64,000 bases of DNA, taken from assembly GCA_963817035.1 (NCBI GenBank), contig CAWFMM010000004.1, positions 1,612,001 through 1,676,000 on the forward strand. The letters run 5' to 3'. The position numbers and the translations under genes are program-made. The notes under the pieces were generated by a model that was given only the letters and a program-made list of their open reading frames with translations, made no database searches and was not told the origin of the DNA. Shown piece after piece: positions 7,269-16,443 of this stretch. Origin of the DNA: AC-49 sp963817035 (GTDB lineage Bacteria > Actinomycetota > Thermoleophilia > Solirubrobacterales > Solirubrobacteraceae). Position 1 is the stretch's first letter; each line of letters starts with the position of its first letter.

Positions 7269-8516
7269 ATGCGCCTGCGCGCGGTTCTTGTGCCCCTGCT
7301 CGTCGCCACGGCCGGCGCCATCCTCGTCGCCTGGGACGGGCTGCTCACGCCCGCGTTCAGCGACTACGAGATCGAGGCCGAGCCGGCGTTCAACCTGTTG
7401 CGCGCCGGCCATCTCGACGGCTTCCTGGCCCACGCGCCGGCCTACGGCGGGTCGCTCGTCCTGCGGGCTCCGTTCGTCCTCGCCGTCACGTTGTGGCACG
7501 GCGGCGGCGACGCCGCGTTCCGGGCCGCAGCGGTCCCCGCGATCATCGCGTCGATCGTCCTGTCGCTTGTTCTGTTCGGTCGCCTGCGCGGGCCCGGCGC
7601 GTGGCTCGCGCTGCTGCTCTGTGCAGCCAACCCGCTGACGCTCGCGTCGTTCGAGCTCGGCCACGCCGAAGAGCTGCTGGGCGCCGTCCTCTGCATCGGC
7701 GCGATGCTCGCCGCGCTGCACGACCACCCGCTGTGGGCCGGTCTGCTCGTCGGGCTGGCGATGGCCAACAAGCCGTGGGCGGCGCTCGCCGTCGCACCCG
7801 TGCTGCTGGCGCTGGACCACGGCCGGCTCAAGGCGCTGCTCGCGGCCGGCGGCGTGTCGGCGCTCGTGCTCGCGCCGCTGCTGCTCGCGGGCGGCCACAG
7901 CCTCGGCGCCGCCGCCGCCTCGGCGCACCAGGCCGGCGCGATCTTCCAGCCCCATCAGATCTGGTGGTTCTTCGGGGCGACCGGCCACGTCATCCGCGGC
8001 GGCCTCGGCATCAAGCCCGACTTCCGCGCCGGTCCCGGATGGGTCTCGACGATCGCCCACCCGCTGGTCATCCTCGTCGGGCTCGGGCTGTCGGCGGCGT
8101 GGTGGCGGGTGCGCTCGCACGGCACCGACCGTCGCGACGCGCTCGGCCTGCTGACGCTGGTCATGCTCGCGCGCTGCGTGCTGGATCCGTGGAACACCGT
8201 CTACTACGAGCTGCCGTTCGTCCTGGCCCTGCTGGCCTGGGAGGTCGAACTCGGCCGCGCCCCGCTTGGAGCGCTTGCCATCTCGTGCGTAACCTGGGTC
8301 TCGTTCGAGCTCACGTGGCACCTGACCGGTCCCGACGGCCAATCGGCGTTCTTCCTGCTCTGGGCGCTGTCGCTGGCGGCGGCGCTGGGGATGCGCGTGT
8401 ACGCCCCGCAGCGCTGGGCCCGCCTGACCGCGCCGCTCGCCACGGGACTGCGTCGCCAGCTGCCGTCACTCGCCGCCGTGGTCGCTCCGCAGGGCGGCGC
8501 GGCGCACGCGGCGTAG
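7269..8516 (+). CDS. Polytopic membrane protein, possible GT-C/DUF2029-like glycosyltransferase
   Basis: 415 residues from ATG 7269 with roughly ten hydrophobic segments, beginning with RAVLVPLLVATAGAILVAW. A loop after the first segment carries acidic residues (FSDYEIEAEPAF), and NKPWAALAVAP later recalls the NKxW-like element of GT87/DUF2029 mannosyltransferase-like proteins; the resemblance is weak and the substrate unknown. It is transcribed opposite to both flanking operons: divergent from efp (188-bp gap) and ending 4 bp from the pepP stop. It interrupts the pepP-efp pair that is adjacent in many bacteria, so it looks like an insertion into an old operon. An upstream in-frame extension to 7131 lacks a convincing start. 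Confidence 0.75.
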   Translation: MRLRAVLVPLLVATAGAILVAWDGLLTPAFSDYEIEAEPAFNLLRAGHLDGFLAHAPAYGGSLVLRAPFVLAVTLWHGGGDAAFRAAAVPAIIASIVLSLVLFGRLRGPGAWLALLLCAANPLTLASFELGHAEELLGAVLCIGAMLAALHDHPLWAGLLVGLAMANKPWAALAVAPVLLALDHGRLKALLAAGGVSALVLAPLLLAGGHSLGAAAASAHQAGAIFQPHQIWWFFGATGHVIRGGLGIKPDFRAGPGWVSTIAHPLVILVGLGLSAAWWRVRSHGTDRRDALGLLTLVMLARCVLDPWNTVYYELPFVLALLAWEVELGRAPLGALAISCVTWVSFELTWHLTGPDGQSAFFLLWALSLAAALGMRVYAPQRWARLTAPLATGLRRQLPSLAAVVAPQGGAAHAA

Positions 8517-8520
8517 ATTC

Positions 8521-9597
8521 TCAGACGACGGTCAGGTCCTTGGGCAGCGTCGAGAGGATCTCTGGACCGCCGTCGCGGACGACCACGAGATCCTCGATCC
8601 GCACGCCGGCGCGGTCGGGCAGGTAGATGCCGGGCTCGACGGTGACGATGTGGCCGGCGAGCAGCGGGTCCTCGGGGGCCAGCTGCGACAGGCGCGGGGC
8701 CTCGTGGATCTCGAGCCCGACACCGTGGCCAAGACCGTGGCCGAAGTGATCGCCGTAGCCCGCGACGTCGATGACCAGCCGCGCCGCGGAGTCGACTTCG
8801 CGCCCATTGCGACCCGGCGCGACCGCGCCGAGCCCCGCCAGCTCGGCGGCGAGGACGACCTCGTAGATCTCACGGGCGAGGTCATCGATCCCGTCCCCGG
8901 TCGCATAGGTGCGCGTGCCATCCGAGCAGTAGCCGTCGAGCACGCAGCCCCAGTCGATCGTCACGAGCACGTCGCGGGCGATCTCGACGTCGCGGGGCTG
9001 GGCGTGCGGCAGCGCGCCGTGGGCCCCCGAGGCGACGATCGAGGGGAAGCTCGCCCCGCTCGCCCCCAGGCGCCGCTGTTCGAGCTCGAGATCGAGCGCG
9101 ACCTCGGCCTCCGTCCGCCCGGCCAGGCCGCGCTCGAGCACCGCGCTCAGCGCGACGTCGGACAGCTGCGCCGCGGCGCGGATGCGGGCGATCTCGTCCT
9201 CGTCCTTGACCGCGCGCAACGCCTCGACGCTGCCGGCCGCCGCGACGAGCTCGGCCCGCGTGCCGAGGTGCTCGGCGAGACGGTTGTACGCCTTGACCGC
9301 CATGGTCGCGTCGTCGAAGCCGACGCGCAGCTCGTCGCCCGGCAGCAGCCCGCCGACTGCGGTCAGCAGCTCGCCGGTCGCGATCTCGATCCGCCAGCCC
9401 TCCGGAACCTCCTGGGCGGCCTGCGTCGCGTAGCGAAAGTCGGTGATGAACGCGCGGATATCGGGCCCCACGAGCGCGACGCCGCTCGTGCCGCTGTAAC
9501 CGCTGACCCAGCGCACGTTGGGCAGGTAGGTGACGAGCACCGCATCGAGGCCGCGCTCGGCGGCGACGTCCGCGACGCGATCGGCGCGGGCGTTCAT
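8521..9597 (-). CDS. pepP: M24 family aminopeptidase P / Xaa-Pro dipeptidase
   Basis: Metallopeptidase with creatinase N-terminal domain (about 1-120) and pita-bread catalytic domain. All five metal ligands are identifiable: Asp in TIDWG, Asp in YCSDGTRTYA, His in FGHGLGHGVGLEIHE, Glu in VTVEPGIYLP and Glu in GVRIEDLVVV. The ATG at 9597 overlaps the aroQ stop (ATGA) and yields 358 residues, typical for the short form. It ends the aroC-aroKB-aroQ-pepP operon. Xaa-Pro specificity is inferred from family and from the usual link with efp. Confidence 0.92.
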   Translation of the reverse strand: MNARADRVADVAAERGLDAVLVTYLPNVRWVSGYSGTSGVALVGPDIRAFITDFRYATQAAQEVPEGWRIEIATGELLTAVGGLLPGDELRVGFDDATMAVKAYNRLAEHLGTRAELVAAAGSVEALRAVKDEDEIARIRAAAQLSDVALSAVLERGLAGRTEAEVALDLELEQRRLGASGASFPSIVASGAHGALPHAQPRDVEIARDVLVTIDWGCVLDGYCSDGTRTYATGDGIDDLAREIYEVVLAAELAGLGAVAPGRNGREVDSAARLVIDVAGYGDHFGHGLGHGVGLEIHEAPRLSQLAPEDPLLAGHIVTVEPGIYLPDRAGVRIEDLVVVRDGGPEILSTLPKDLTVV

Positions 9598-10037
9598 CCG
9601 AGCTCCTGCTTGAGGCGCGCCAGCGCTTCGCGGTAGCCCTCGGCGCCCTGGCCCGAGACGGTGGCGAGCACGAGGCCTGACAGCACCGACACGCGACGAA
9701 ACGGCTCGCGCGCCTGGACGTCGGACAGATGCACCTCGACGGCGGGCACCGCGGCGATCTCCAGCGCGTCGCGGATCGACCACGCGTAGTGCGTCCAGGC
9801 ACCGGGGTTGAGGATCAGGCCGTCGGCGAGGCCCTCGGCCTTGTGCAGATGCTCGACGAACTCGTGCTCGGCGTTGGTCTGGAAGAAGCGGACGTTCAGG
9901 TCGAGCTCCTCGGCGTATTCATCGATGCGGAACTCGAGCTGCTCGAAGGTCAGCTCGCCGTACTGCGCGACCGGCCGTCGCCCGAGCTGGTCGAGGTTGA
10001 CCCCGTGCATGACGTCGATGCGGTTGCGGGTCGTCAC
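9594..10037 (-). CDS. aroQ: Type II 3-dehydroquinate dehydratase, divergent active-site loop
   Basis: Third step of the shikimate pathway, dehydroquinate to dehydroshikimate. 147 residues, normal for the dodecameric type II enzyme. Recognisable elements are YGELTFEQLE (catalytic Tyr), NPGAWTHYAWSIRDALE (catalytic His region) and EVHLSDVQAREPFRRVS (substrate-binding Arg). The opening motif is unusual: HGVNLDQLGRR where most homologues read NGPNLNLLG. GTG at 10037 overlaps the aroKB stop. Position between aroKB and pepP supports the role; altered kinetics would be speculation. Confidence 0.88.
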   Translation of the reverse strand: MTTRNRIDVMHGVNLDQLGRRPVAQYGELTFEQLEFRIDEYAEELDLNVRFFQTNAEHEFVEHLHKAEGLADGLILNPGAWTHYAWSIRDALEIAAVPAVEVHLSDVQAREPFRRVSVLSGLVLATVSGQGAEGYREALARLKQELG

Positions 10038-11533
10038 GCCGCGAGCTCCTGCACGGCGAGCAGGATGTCATGCTCGGCGACGGTATGGCCGTGCGTGACC
10101 TCGCCGGGGGCGGCGACGAGGACGAACGGGACCTCGGCGGTGAGGCGCTTCTTGTCCGCGTGGGTCGCGGCGATCACGGCGTTCGCCTCGACGCCGCGCA
10201 GGACCACCGGCACACCGGCCGCCACGAGCAGCTCGCGAACCTGCTCGCGCAGCGCGTCCTGGCCGCTGAGGCGCAGCGCGGCGAGCAGGCCGAGCGCGAC
10301 CGCCTCGCCGTGGCGATAGCGCGCGTAGCCGGTCACCGTCTCGATCGCGTGGCCGATCGTGTGGCCGAGGTTGAGGACCTGGCGCCGACCGCCGTCGCGC
10401 TCGTCGGCGGCGACCACCGACAGCTTCAGCCGCGCACACGAGCGGACGATCTCGTCATCGACCGTTGCCCCGCCCGCGACGCGGTCCCACAGCGCCCCGC
10501 CGGCGATCAGCGCGGTCTTGACGACCTCGACGTAGCCGGCGGCGAGCTCGGCCGGCGGCAGCGAGACGAGCGTCGACGGGACGACGTGGACAGCCGCTGG
10601 CTGGTGGTAGACGCCGACGTAGTTCTTGGCGCCCGGCAGGTCGACGCCGGTCTTGCCCCCGTAGGCCGAGTCGACCTGGGAGACGACGGTCGTCGGCACC
10701 TGGATGACATCGATGCCGCGCTGGTAGGTCGCCGCGCAGAAGCCCCCGAGGTCGCCGACGACGCCGCCGCCGAGCGCGACGAGGGAATCGGCACGGGTCA
10801 GGCCGGCAGCCGCCATCGCGGTCCAGACACCCTGCGCCGTGGCCAGTGTCTTGTGCGGTTCGCCGGGCGCGACGCACAGCTCGACGCGGTGGGGGATCCG
10901 GTCGCCGTAGAGCGGGCCGACGTGGTCGTCGCTCAGCAGGAACGTCCCTTGCGCCGGCCATGCCTCGTCGCCGAAGAAGACCGGGTACTCGCCCGAACGG
11001 GCATGGGCCCACAGCAGCCGCGTGCCAGGCGCGAGCGCGGCGAGCGCCGGCGCCGCCCGCCCGGCCATCGCGGTGTCGCCGATCGGCAGAACCCCGTCGG
11101 CAAGCTGTTCGTAGATCGGCGTGCGCGCGGCGAAGATCGCCGTGAACAGCTCACGGTCGCGGGCCAGCGGCCGGACGCCCGAGCGCGACGCACGCGTCCA
11201 CGCCGTCCCGGCGTCGACCTCGACCAGGCAGACGGTGTGCGCGCCCAGCGCCCGGCGGACGCGGTCGGACTCGATCGCGCCGCCGCCCAGCGCGACGACG
11301 GCGTCGTCGATCGCCGCGCCGTCGAGCAGCTCACAGACGACGGCCTCTTCGCGCTCGCGAAACGCCGCCTCGCCTTCGCGCTCGAAGAACGTCGCGATCG
11401 AGCATCCGAGGCGCTGCACGAGGACGGCATCGGAGTCGACGAGGCGTCGCCCGAGGACGTCGGCCGCCGCCCGCGCGGCCGTCGTCTTGCCCGCCCCCAT
11501 GAACCCGATGAAGACGAGCGCGCGGCCTGTCAA
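10034..11533 (-). CDS. aroKB: Bifunctional shikimate kinase / 3-dehydroquinate synthase fusion
   Basis: One 499-residue chain carries two shikimate-pathway enzymes. Residues 1-160 are shikimate kinase: Walker A GFMGAGKTT (10-18), substrate Asp in LVDSDAV, FREREE and the GGGA turn. Residues from about 170 are dehydroquinate synthase: LGGGVVGDLGGF (254-265, NAD binding), TTVVSQVDSAYGGKTGVD, KNYVGVYHQP and the zinc-ligand segments EVVKTALI and LNLGHTIGHAIE. No internal stop or restart is needed, and both domains look complete, so the fusion appears genuine. It overlaps aroC upstream and aroQ downstream by four bases each. Confidence 0.95.
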   Translation of the reverse strand: MTGRALVFIGFMGAGKTTAARAAADVLGRRLVDSDAVLVQRLGCSIATFFEREGEAAFREREEAVVCELLDGAAIDDAVVALGGGAIESDRVRRALGAHTVCLVEVDAGTAWTRASRSGVRPLARDRELFTAIFAARTPIYEQLADGVLPIGDTAMAGRAAPALAALAPGTRLLWAHARSGEYPVFFGDEAWPAQGTFLLSDDHVGPLYGDRIPHRVELCVAPGEPHKTLATAQGVWTAMAAAGLTRADSLVALGGGVVGDLGGFCAATYQRGIDVIQVPTTVVSQVDSAYGGKTGVDLPGAKNYVGVYHQPAAVHVVPSTLVSLPPAELAAGYVEVVKTALIAGGALWDRVAGGATVDDEIVRSCARLKLSVVAADERDGGRRQVLNLGHTIGHAIETVTGYARYRHGEAVALGLLAALRLSGQDALREQVRELLVAAGVPVVLRGVEANAVIAATHADKKRLTAEVPFVLVAAPGEVTHGHTVAEHDILLAVQELAA

Positions 11534-12699
11534 GGGCCCTGCCAGCCGATCCGTTGGGCGTAGTGATCGACCGCCGCGACGACATCGTCGATGTGGTCAC
11601 CGCCGAACTTGCGCCGGTAGGCGTCGGCGAGCACGAACGCGAGCATGGCCTCCCCCACCACCCCGGCGGCCGGAACCGTGCACGAGTCGGTGCGCTCGCG
11701 CAGCGCCTCGGCGGGCTGGTGGGTCTCGATGTCGACCGAGCGCAGCGGCTGGGTCAGCGTCGGCAGCGGCTTCATCGCCGCGCGCGCGATCACCGGCTGG
11801 CCGGTCGTCATGCCGCCCTCGAGGCCGGCCGAGCGGTTGGTCTCGCGGTAGTAGCCGCGCGCCTGCGACCACAGGATCTCGTCGTGCGCCTGGGAGCCCG
11901 GGAGGCCGGCGATCTCAAACGCGTCGCCGAGCGACACGCCCTTGATCGCCTGGATCGAGCACAGCGCGCCGGAGATCACGCCGTCGAGGCGCTCCGCCCA
12001 GCTGACGTGCGATCCAAGACCTGGCACGAGGCCGTAGGCGATGACCTCGAAGACTCCGCCGATCGACTCGTTGGCCTTGCGCTGCACGTTGATGTGGGCG
12101 ACCATCGCCGCGCTCGCTTCGGCATCGAGGCAGCGCACGGGATCGTCGTCGACGCCGTCGAAGTCGGCCAGTGCCGGCGCCCGACCGCCCGGGACCTTGA
12201 CCGAGCCGATCTGCACGACGTGCGAACGCACCGACACGCCGACCGTGTCGAGGAACGCCTTGGCCAGCGCCCCGCCGGCAACGCGGGCCGCGGTCTCACG
12301 CGCGCTGGCGCGCTCGAGCACGTTGCGCACGTCGGTGAAGCCGTACTTCTGCACGCCGACGAGGTCCGCGTGACCGGGCCGCGGCAGGTGCACCTCGGGG
12401 ACCGCGGCCTCGACCGGCCACGGGTTCATCCGCTCCTCCCAGTTGGCGTAGTCGCGATTGGCGACCGACAGCGCGACCGGGCCGCCGAGCGTGCGGCCGT
12501 GGCGGACCCCGGCGGTGACGTCGGCGCGATCGGATTCGATCTTCATCCGACCGCCGCGGCCGTGGCCGAGCTGGCGGCGCGCCATGTCGGCGTCGATCGC
12601 CTCGCGATCGAGCTCGAGGCCGGCCGGCAGACCTTCGACGATGCAGGTCAGGCCGGGGCCGTGGGACTCGCCCGCGGTGATGAGTTGCAACGACGCCAT
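11530..12699 (-). CDS. aroC: Chorismate synthase
   Basis: FMN-dependent last step of the shikimate pathway, converting EPSP to chorismate. 389 residues starting at ATG 12699. The three family signatures are visible: GESHGPGLTCIVEGLP at the N-terminus, DVRNVLERASARETAARVA, and KPLPTLTQPLRSVDIET toward the end, with EGGMTTGQPV between. It opens the aro operon; the gap of 48 bp to the pilus genes upstream leaves room for little more than a ribosome-binding site, so read-through from the pil genes is possible. Confidence 0.97.
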   Translation of the reverse strand: MASLQLITAGESHGPGLTCIVEGLPAGLELDREAIDADMARRQLGHGRGGRMKIESDRADVTAGVRHGRTLGGPVALSVANRDYANWEERMNPWPVEAAVPEVHLPRPGHADLVGVQKYGFTDVRNVLERASARETAARVAGGALAKAFLDTVGVSVRSHVVQIGSVKVPGGRAPALADFDGVDDDPVRCLDAEASAAMVAHINVQRKANESIGGVFEVIAYGLVPGLGSHVSWAERLDGVISGALCSIQAIKGVSLGDAFEIAGLPGSQAHDEILWSQARGYYRETNRSAGLEGGMTTGQPVIARAAMKPLPTLTQPLRSVDIETHQPAEALRERTDSCTVPAAGVVGEAMLAFVLADAYRRKFGGDHIDDVVAAVDHYAQRIGWQGP

Positions 12700-12747
12700 T
12701 CGGCGCCGCAGTTTACGGAGAGACCGAGGCCCACCCGCCCTCGAGGC

Positions 12748-13701
12748 TCAGCCCGCGGGCGTGCTGGCGATGTTCGCGAGCACGTCGGAGAGCGTCGGCA
12801 GGCGGCGCTCGAGGACGCCGGTGGACGGCGAGAAGGCGTAGTCGGCGAGCTGGGCGGCGGCACCGTGGGCGCGAGCCGCGTTGACGACCCGCGCGCCGGA
12901 GCGCGCCTGCGCGGTGACCGCGCGGGTCGAGATGGCGCCGGTCGAGGTCGACGACTTGATGATCTTGGTGAGGTCGAGCTCGTACTGGGTCGGCGGAGCT
13001 GTCGGGTCGGCGCTCGTCACATCGAAGAACTCGATGTCCTGGGCCTTCATCTCGACGGTCTGGCAGTTCTGCGGCGTCGGCTTGCAGTGCCCGTCGCCCG
13101 TCGCCTTCGCGTCGGAGGAGAGCAGGAAGACCGCGGTCTTGCCGTCGTCGAGGACGCCCATGAAGACGAAGAACGGATCGGTGACCGAGGGCAGCGGTGA
13201 CAGCCGCTCAACCGACGCGTGGGTCTTCAGGTTGCCCGACTGACCGACGCGCAGCGACACCTTGTACAGCGACGGATCGTCAGCCTTCTTGGGCGTCTTG
13301 GGCTTGGTCGAGGTCGTCGGCGGGACGTAGGGCGTCGGCGCAGCGGTCGTCGTCGGCGTCGGCGAACCGCCGCCGGCCGGAACGGGTGCGGTGTCGAGCG
13401 GCTTGACGATGACCACGGGCGCCTTGGGCTGCGAGAACGGGTCGCGCGGGCTGCTCGTGGCGTGGCGCTTGGTGCCCTGCAGGAGCTTGACCTGCGGCGC
13501 GCTGAGCGCGGTCGGGCCGAGCTTGCCGGGGGCCGGTGTCGCGGTGGTCATCGGCAGGCCGGCGAGGATCTGGTCGGCCGCGTCGCTCTTCTTGCCGGTG
13601 ATGACCAGCGGGATCGCGATCAACGCGATCACGAGCGCGACGGCGATCGGCCACAGGCGCTTCTCGACGAGGTCGGCCCAGATCGAGTTGAAGAAGCTCA
13701 C
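12748..13701 (-). CDS. Type IV pilus alignment-complex protein, PilP-like by position
   Basis: 317 residues with one N-terminal membrane segment (about 17-36, IAVALVIALIAIPLVITGKK) and a Pro/Thr-rich linker around 105-140 leading to a small extracytoplasmic domain. It directly follows pilM, pilN and pilO, overlapping pilO by four bases, the place where Gram-negative bacteria carry pilP. Sequence similarity to PilP is not obvious and there is no lipobox, so the assignment is positional. A plausible role is a periplasm-facing link of the assembly platform to the peptidoglycan. Confidence 0.6.
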   Translation of the reverse strand: MSFFNSIWADLVEKRLWPIAVALVIALIAIPLVITGKKSDAADQILAGLPMTTATPAPGKLGPTALSAPQVKLLQGTKRHATSSPRDPFSQPKAPVVIVKPLDTAPVPAGGGSPTPTTTAAPTPYVPPTTSTKPKTPKKADDPSLYKVSLRVGQSGNLKTHASVERLSPLPSVTDPFFVFMGVLDDGKTAVFLLSSDAKATGDGHCKPTPQNCQTVEMKAQDIEFFDVTSADPTAPPTQYELDLTKIIKSSTSTGAISTRAVTAQARSGARVVNAARAHGAAAQLADYAFSPSTGVLERRLPTLSDVLANIASTPAG

Positions 13702-14531
13702 GGGGTGCCTCCGATCGTGGCGGCGGGCGCCGGTGTCGCCGGGGCGGAGCCGGTGGTCGACGCCGCGGCGGTCGCCGTCGCAGCAGCGACCGCGGGATCG
13801 GTCGAGCCGGAGGTCGCGGCCACGGAGGAGTCGTCGGCCATCTGGTAGGCGGTGGCGGTGATCGATGCCTTGACGTCCGGGAAGCCCTTGGTCGAGGCCT
13901 CGAGGCTGATCTCACCGATGACGAGCAGCCGGCCGTTGGCGTTGACGACCTTGCCGTGCACCGTCGTGAAGTGCTCGACGGCCTGGACGAAGTGTGCGAG
14001 CTGGAAGTAGTCGCCCGTGAAGACCAGCGTGAACGGGATCGTGGTCAGGCCGGCGCCGACCGAAGCTCCGGGAGCGAGCGTCGTCGAGGCGGTGGCGCTG
14101 ACCGGCGCGGCGGCCGGCGTGGTCGCCGTCGTCGGCGTGGTGGCCGTGGTCGAAGTCGTGTCGGTGGGCGGCGCCGGCGGAGTCGGCGTCGGGCCGATCG
14201 TCGACGCGCCCTGGTCGATCTCGCGGAAGTCGACGTGGCTGTGCTTGGCGGCGCCCTGGAGCTGTACGAGCAGCGAGGCGATCTCAGCATCGCTCGGGAC
14301 GGCCTTGCCGAGGCGGGCGACGTCGGCGTAGTCACGGTCGTACGCGGCGCGAGCGGCGCTGTTGGTGACGACGGTGCTCTTGGCGGACTCGAGCTGGGTC
14401 TGGGCGATGCCGACCTTGCCCTGCAGGTCACTGGCCTTCTGACGCTGCGGCGCGACGAGCATGAACCAGAACCCCGCCAGGACGGCCAGGGCCACGACGA
14501 CGATGACGACGAGACGATCGCGGGTGGTCAT
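13698..14531 (-). CDS. pilO: Type IV pilus inner-membrane protein PilO
   Basis: 277 residues starting at ATG 14531, preceded by GGAGGTGGA at good spacing. A short cytoplasmic tail (MTTRDR) is followed by one membrane helix (about 7-27), a coiled coil (QKASDLQGKVGIAQTQLES) and a ferredoxin-like domain interrupted by a Thr/Pro/Ala-rich stretch. This is the PilO layout. As sequenced the frame is continuous with pilN upstream, but the Shine-Dalgarno and the ATGA overlap with the alternate-frame pilN stop show that pilO begins here. Confidence 0.85.
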   Translation of the reverse strand: MTTRDRLVVIVVVALAVLAGFWFMLVAPQRQKASDLQGKVGIAQTQLESAKSTVVTNSAARAAYDRDYADVARLGKAVPSDAEIASLLVQLQGAAKHSHVDFREIDQGASTIGPTPTPPAPPTDTTSTTATTPTTATTPAAAPVSATASTTLAPGASVGAGLTTIPFTLVFTGDYFQLAHFVQAVEHFTTVHGKVVNANGRLLVIGEISLEASTKGFPDVKASITATAYQMADDSSVAATSGSTDPAVAAATATAAASTTGSAPATPAPAATIGGTP

Positions 14532-15311
14532 CCGAGTCCACCTCCAGGCGGAGTGCTCGAGACGGAAGGAGTGACGGACGAGGCGGGTGTCGCCGTGGGG
14601 CGCCGGGGACGCCGCGGGTGCGGTCGTGCCCAGCGACGCGGCCGGCGAGTTGGTGGTGCTCGCGTTCGTCGCGTCGGCTGCGACGGTGTCGCCGGTGCCG
14701 AACGTGACGGTGATGTCAAAGGCGGGGTAGCTCGAGCGCACGGTGCAGGTGCCTTCGCCGGTCGCGGCGTCGGGCTTGGCCGACTTGACGAGGGTGACGT
14801 CCTGGACGCCGTCGATCAGCTTCAGCGAGGAGAGCAGCTTGGCGACCTCGTTCTGGCTCGTGGTGCAACCCTGGATGTCGATCGACGGTCCGGACGGCGT
14901 CGTGGTCACGGTCGCGGCCGCGTCGGTGTTCGCGGCGACGGTGCCCTTCATCGACTGGAGCCAGACGTCCTTGGGCAGCACGCGCGGGATCTCACGCAGC
15001 GCGTGGCCCCATCCGAAGCGAGTCGAGACCAGCTGCGTGATCGTCAGCTTGCGCGACGCGGCCTCGGCGGCCTTCGCGCTGAACGTGCTCAGTTCGGTGC
15101 TCTGCGTCTGCGACGCGGCGATCTGCTGGTTGAGGCTGTCGAGCTTCGACTGCCGCGTGGTGATCGTGCTCGAGGTCATCGCGTAGAGCGCGACCATCAC
15201 GACGATGCCGGCGAGGACGCCGATGAAGGCGTAGGCAACGCCGCCGGACCGGCCGGCGGTGCCGCCGGCGCCACGGCGCTGCTCGTCGGGGATGAGGTTG
15301 ACAGCCTTCAT
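14528..15311 (-). CDS. pilN: Type IV pilus protein PilN (apparent one-base frameshift near its 3' end)
   Basis: Begins MKAVNLIPDEQRR, the PilN motif that docks on PilM, then a membrane helix (about 27-45), a coiled coil (QSKLDSLNQQIAASQTQ) and a fimbrial-assembly domain. Reading straight through gives an odd His/Arg/Trp-rich junction and fuses into pilO. Removing one base from the four-C run (plus-strand GGGG at 14597-14600) instead gives a Thr/Ser/Pro tail ending PPGGGLG and a TGA that overlaps the pilO ATG. The corrected version is listed. A real PilN-PilO fusion is possible but less likely. Confidence 0.82.
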
Positions 15312-16357
15312 GCCGCCCAGGACTCCCCGATGGCGAGTCCAGCGGCCACCGATAGGCGCCCGGCGTCGATCTCGGCGGGCGCGCCGTCGACCGTGCGGAC
15401 GTCAACCGGCATGCCCAGCTCGGCGCTCAGCGCCTCGCCGAAGCCCGGCACGGTTGCCGCCGCGCCGGTGAGCACCACCCGCGAGACGGCGGGCGCGCCA
15501 TCCTGGGTGACGTGGAAGTCCAGGGAGTTACGAGCCTCGACGGCGATCCGACGCACGCCTTCCGACAGCACCAGGTTGGCCTCGGAGACGATATCGGGCT
15601 CGCCCTCGATCGACTCCAGCGACCGGCCGATGCCGACGTGGGTGAGCCAGGCACGCGCATGATCAAGCGTCAGCGCGCGGCGCTCGGCCAACTCGACGGC
15701 CAGGGACTCGAGGCCCCCGCCGACGACGCGGGTGAAGACGCAGCGTGTGCCTTCGGCCACGGCCAGGTTGGTCAGGCCGCCGACCGAGAGGTACATGATC
15801 GCCTCGTCCGGGCCGGGCGTGTAGAGCGCGCGGACCATGGCGAAGGCGGCGAGGTCGACGCCCTCGGGGCGCAGGCCCGCGGCGCGGACTGCGGTCAGCA
15901 CGCGCTCGATCATGTCGCGACGGGCCGCCACGACGAGCACGCGCTGGCGCGGGCCCTCGGGGGTGTCGACGACGTCAAGCGGGTGGTAGTCGATGACGGC
16001 GCTGTCGAGCGGCATCGGAATCTCGTCCTGCGCACGGAAGCGGATGGCCGCGTCCATCTCCTTGGGATCGGCGATCGGCGGGAGCTCGACGACGCGGACG
16101 ACGATCTTCTGGTTGGCGACGCCGACGCGGACGCGCTTGTCGAAGCCCTTGTTCTCGGCGTAGAGCGTCCGCAGCGCATCCGAGAGCGCCTCGACGTCGG
16201 TGACTTCGCCGTCGCGGACGATGCCGGCGTCGAGCGCCATCATCGCGCTGCGGTCGATGTGGAGGCCGCCGTTGACGGACACCTGAGCCACGGCGATGCC
16301 GCTGGGCTCGATGTCAAGTCCGACGAGGGAACGTTGCTTGCTGACGCGCTTGGCCAT
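15308..16357 (-). CDS. pilM: Type IV pilus assembly protein PilM
   Basis: Actin-like cytoplasmic ATPase that anchors PilN and couples the platform to the motor. 349 residues; phosphate-1-like region LVGLDIEPSGIAVAQV near the start, SVGGLTNLAVAEG as a second phosphate element, and VVLTGAAATVPGFGEALS as the adenosine motif. First gene of pilM-pilN-pilO-PilP-like, with a four-base overlap to pilN. A sigma-28-like promoter (16403-16429) lies about 46 bp upstream. Confidence 0.92.
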   Translation of the reverse strand: MAKRVSKQRSLVGLDIEPSGIAVAQVSVNGGLHIDRSAMMALDAGIVRDGEVTDVEALSDALRTLYAENKGFDKRVRVGVANQKIVVRVVELPPIADPKEMDAAIRFRAQDEIPMPLDSAVIDYHPLDVVDTPEGPRQRVLVVAARRDMIERVLTAVRAAGLRPEGVDLAAFAMVRALYTPGPDEAIMYLSVGGLTNLAVAEGTRCVFTRVVGGGLESLAVELAERRALTLDHARAWLTHVGIGRSLESIEGEPDIVSEANLVLSEGVRRIAVEARNSLDFHVTQDGAPAVSRVVLTGAAATVPGFGEALSAELGMPVDVRTVDGAPAEIDAGRLSVAAGLAIGESWAA

Positions 16358-16402
16358 AAGGGGGAGAGAAGGCGAACCGGGGGAACGATCCTTCTAGCCG
16401 TC

Positions 16403-16429
16403 TCGTCGTCCAATTCGCGCGCGTCTTGA
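16403..16429 (-). promoter_or_regulatory. Sigma-28-like promoter upstream of pilM
   Basis: On the minus strand, TCAA is followed after exactly 15 bases by GACGACGA, compared with the FliA/WhiG consensus TAAA-N15-GCCGATAA. It matches 3 of 4 and 5 of 8 positions. The expected transcription start near 16396 leaves a leader of about 39 bases before the pilM ATG. The same CTCAA element precedes two other pilus operons in this window, which raises its weight. Confidence 0.4.
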
Positions 16430-16443
16430 GCCCTTTGGGCGAT

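Noticed and set aside
13698..15311. Genuine PilN-PilO fusion protein
   Set aside because: The junction encodes an unnatural His/Arg/Trp-rich stretch, there is a good Shine-Dalgarno before the pilO ATG, and the alternate frame gives a stop overlapping that ATG. A one-base error explains it better.
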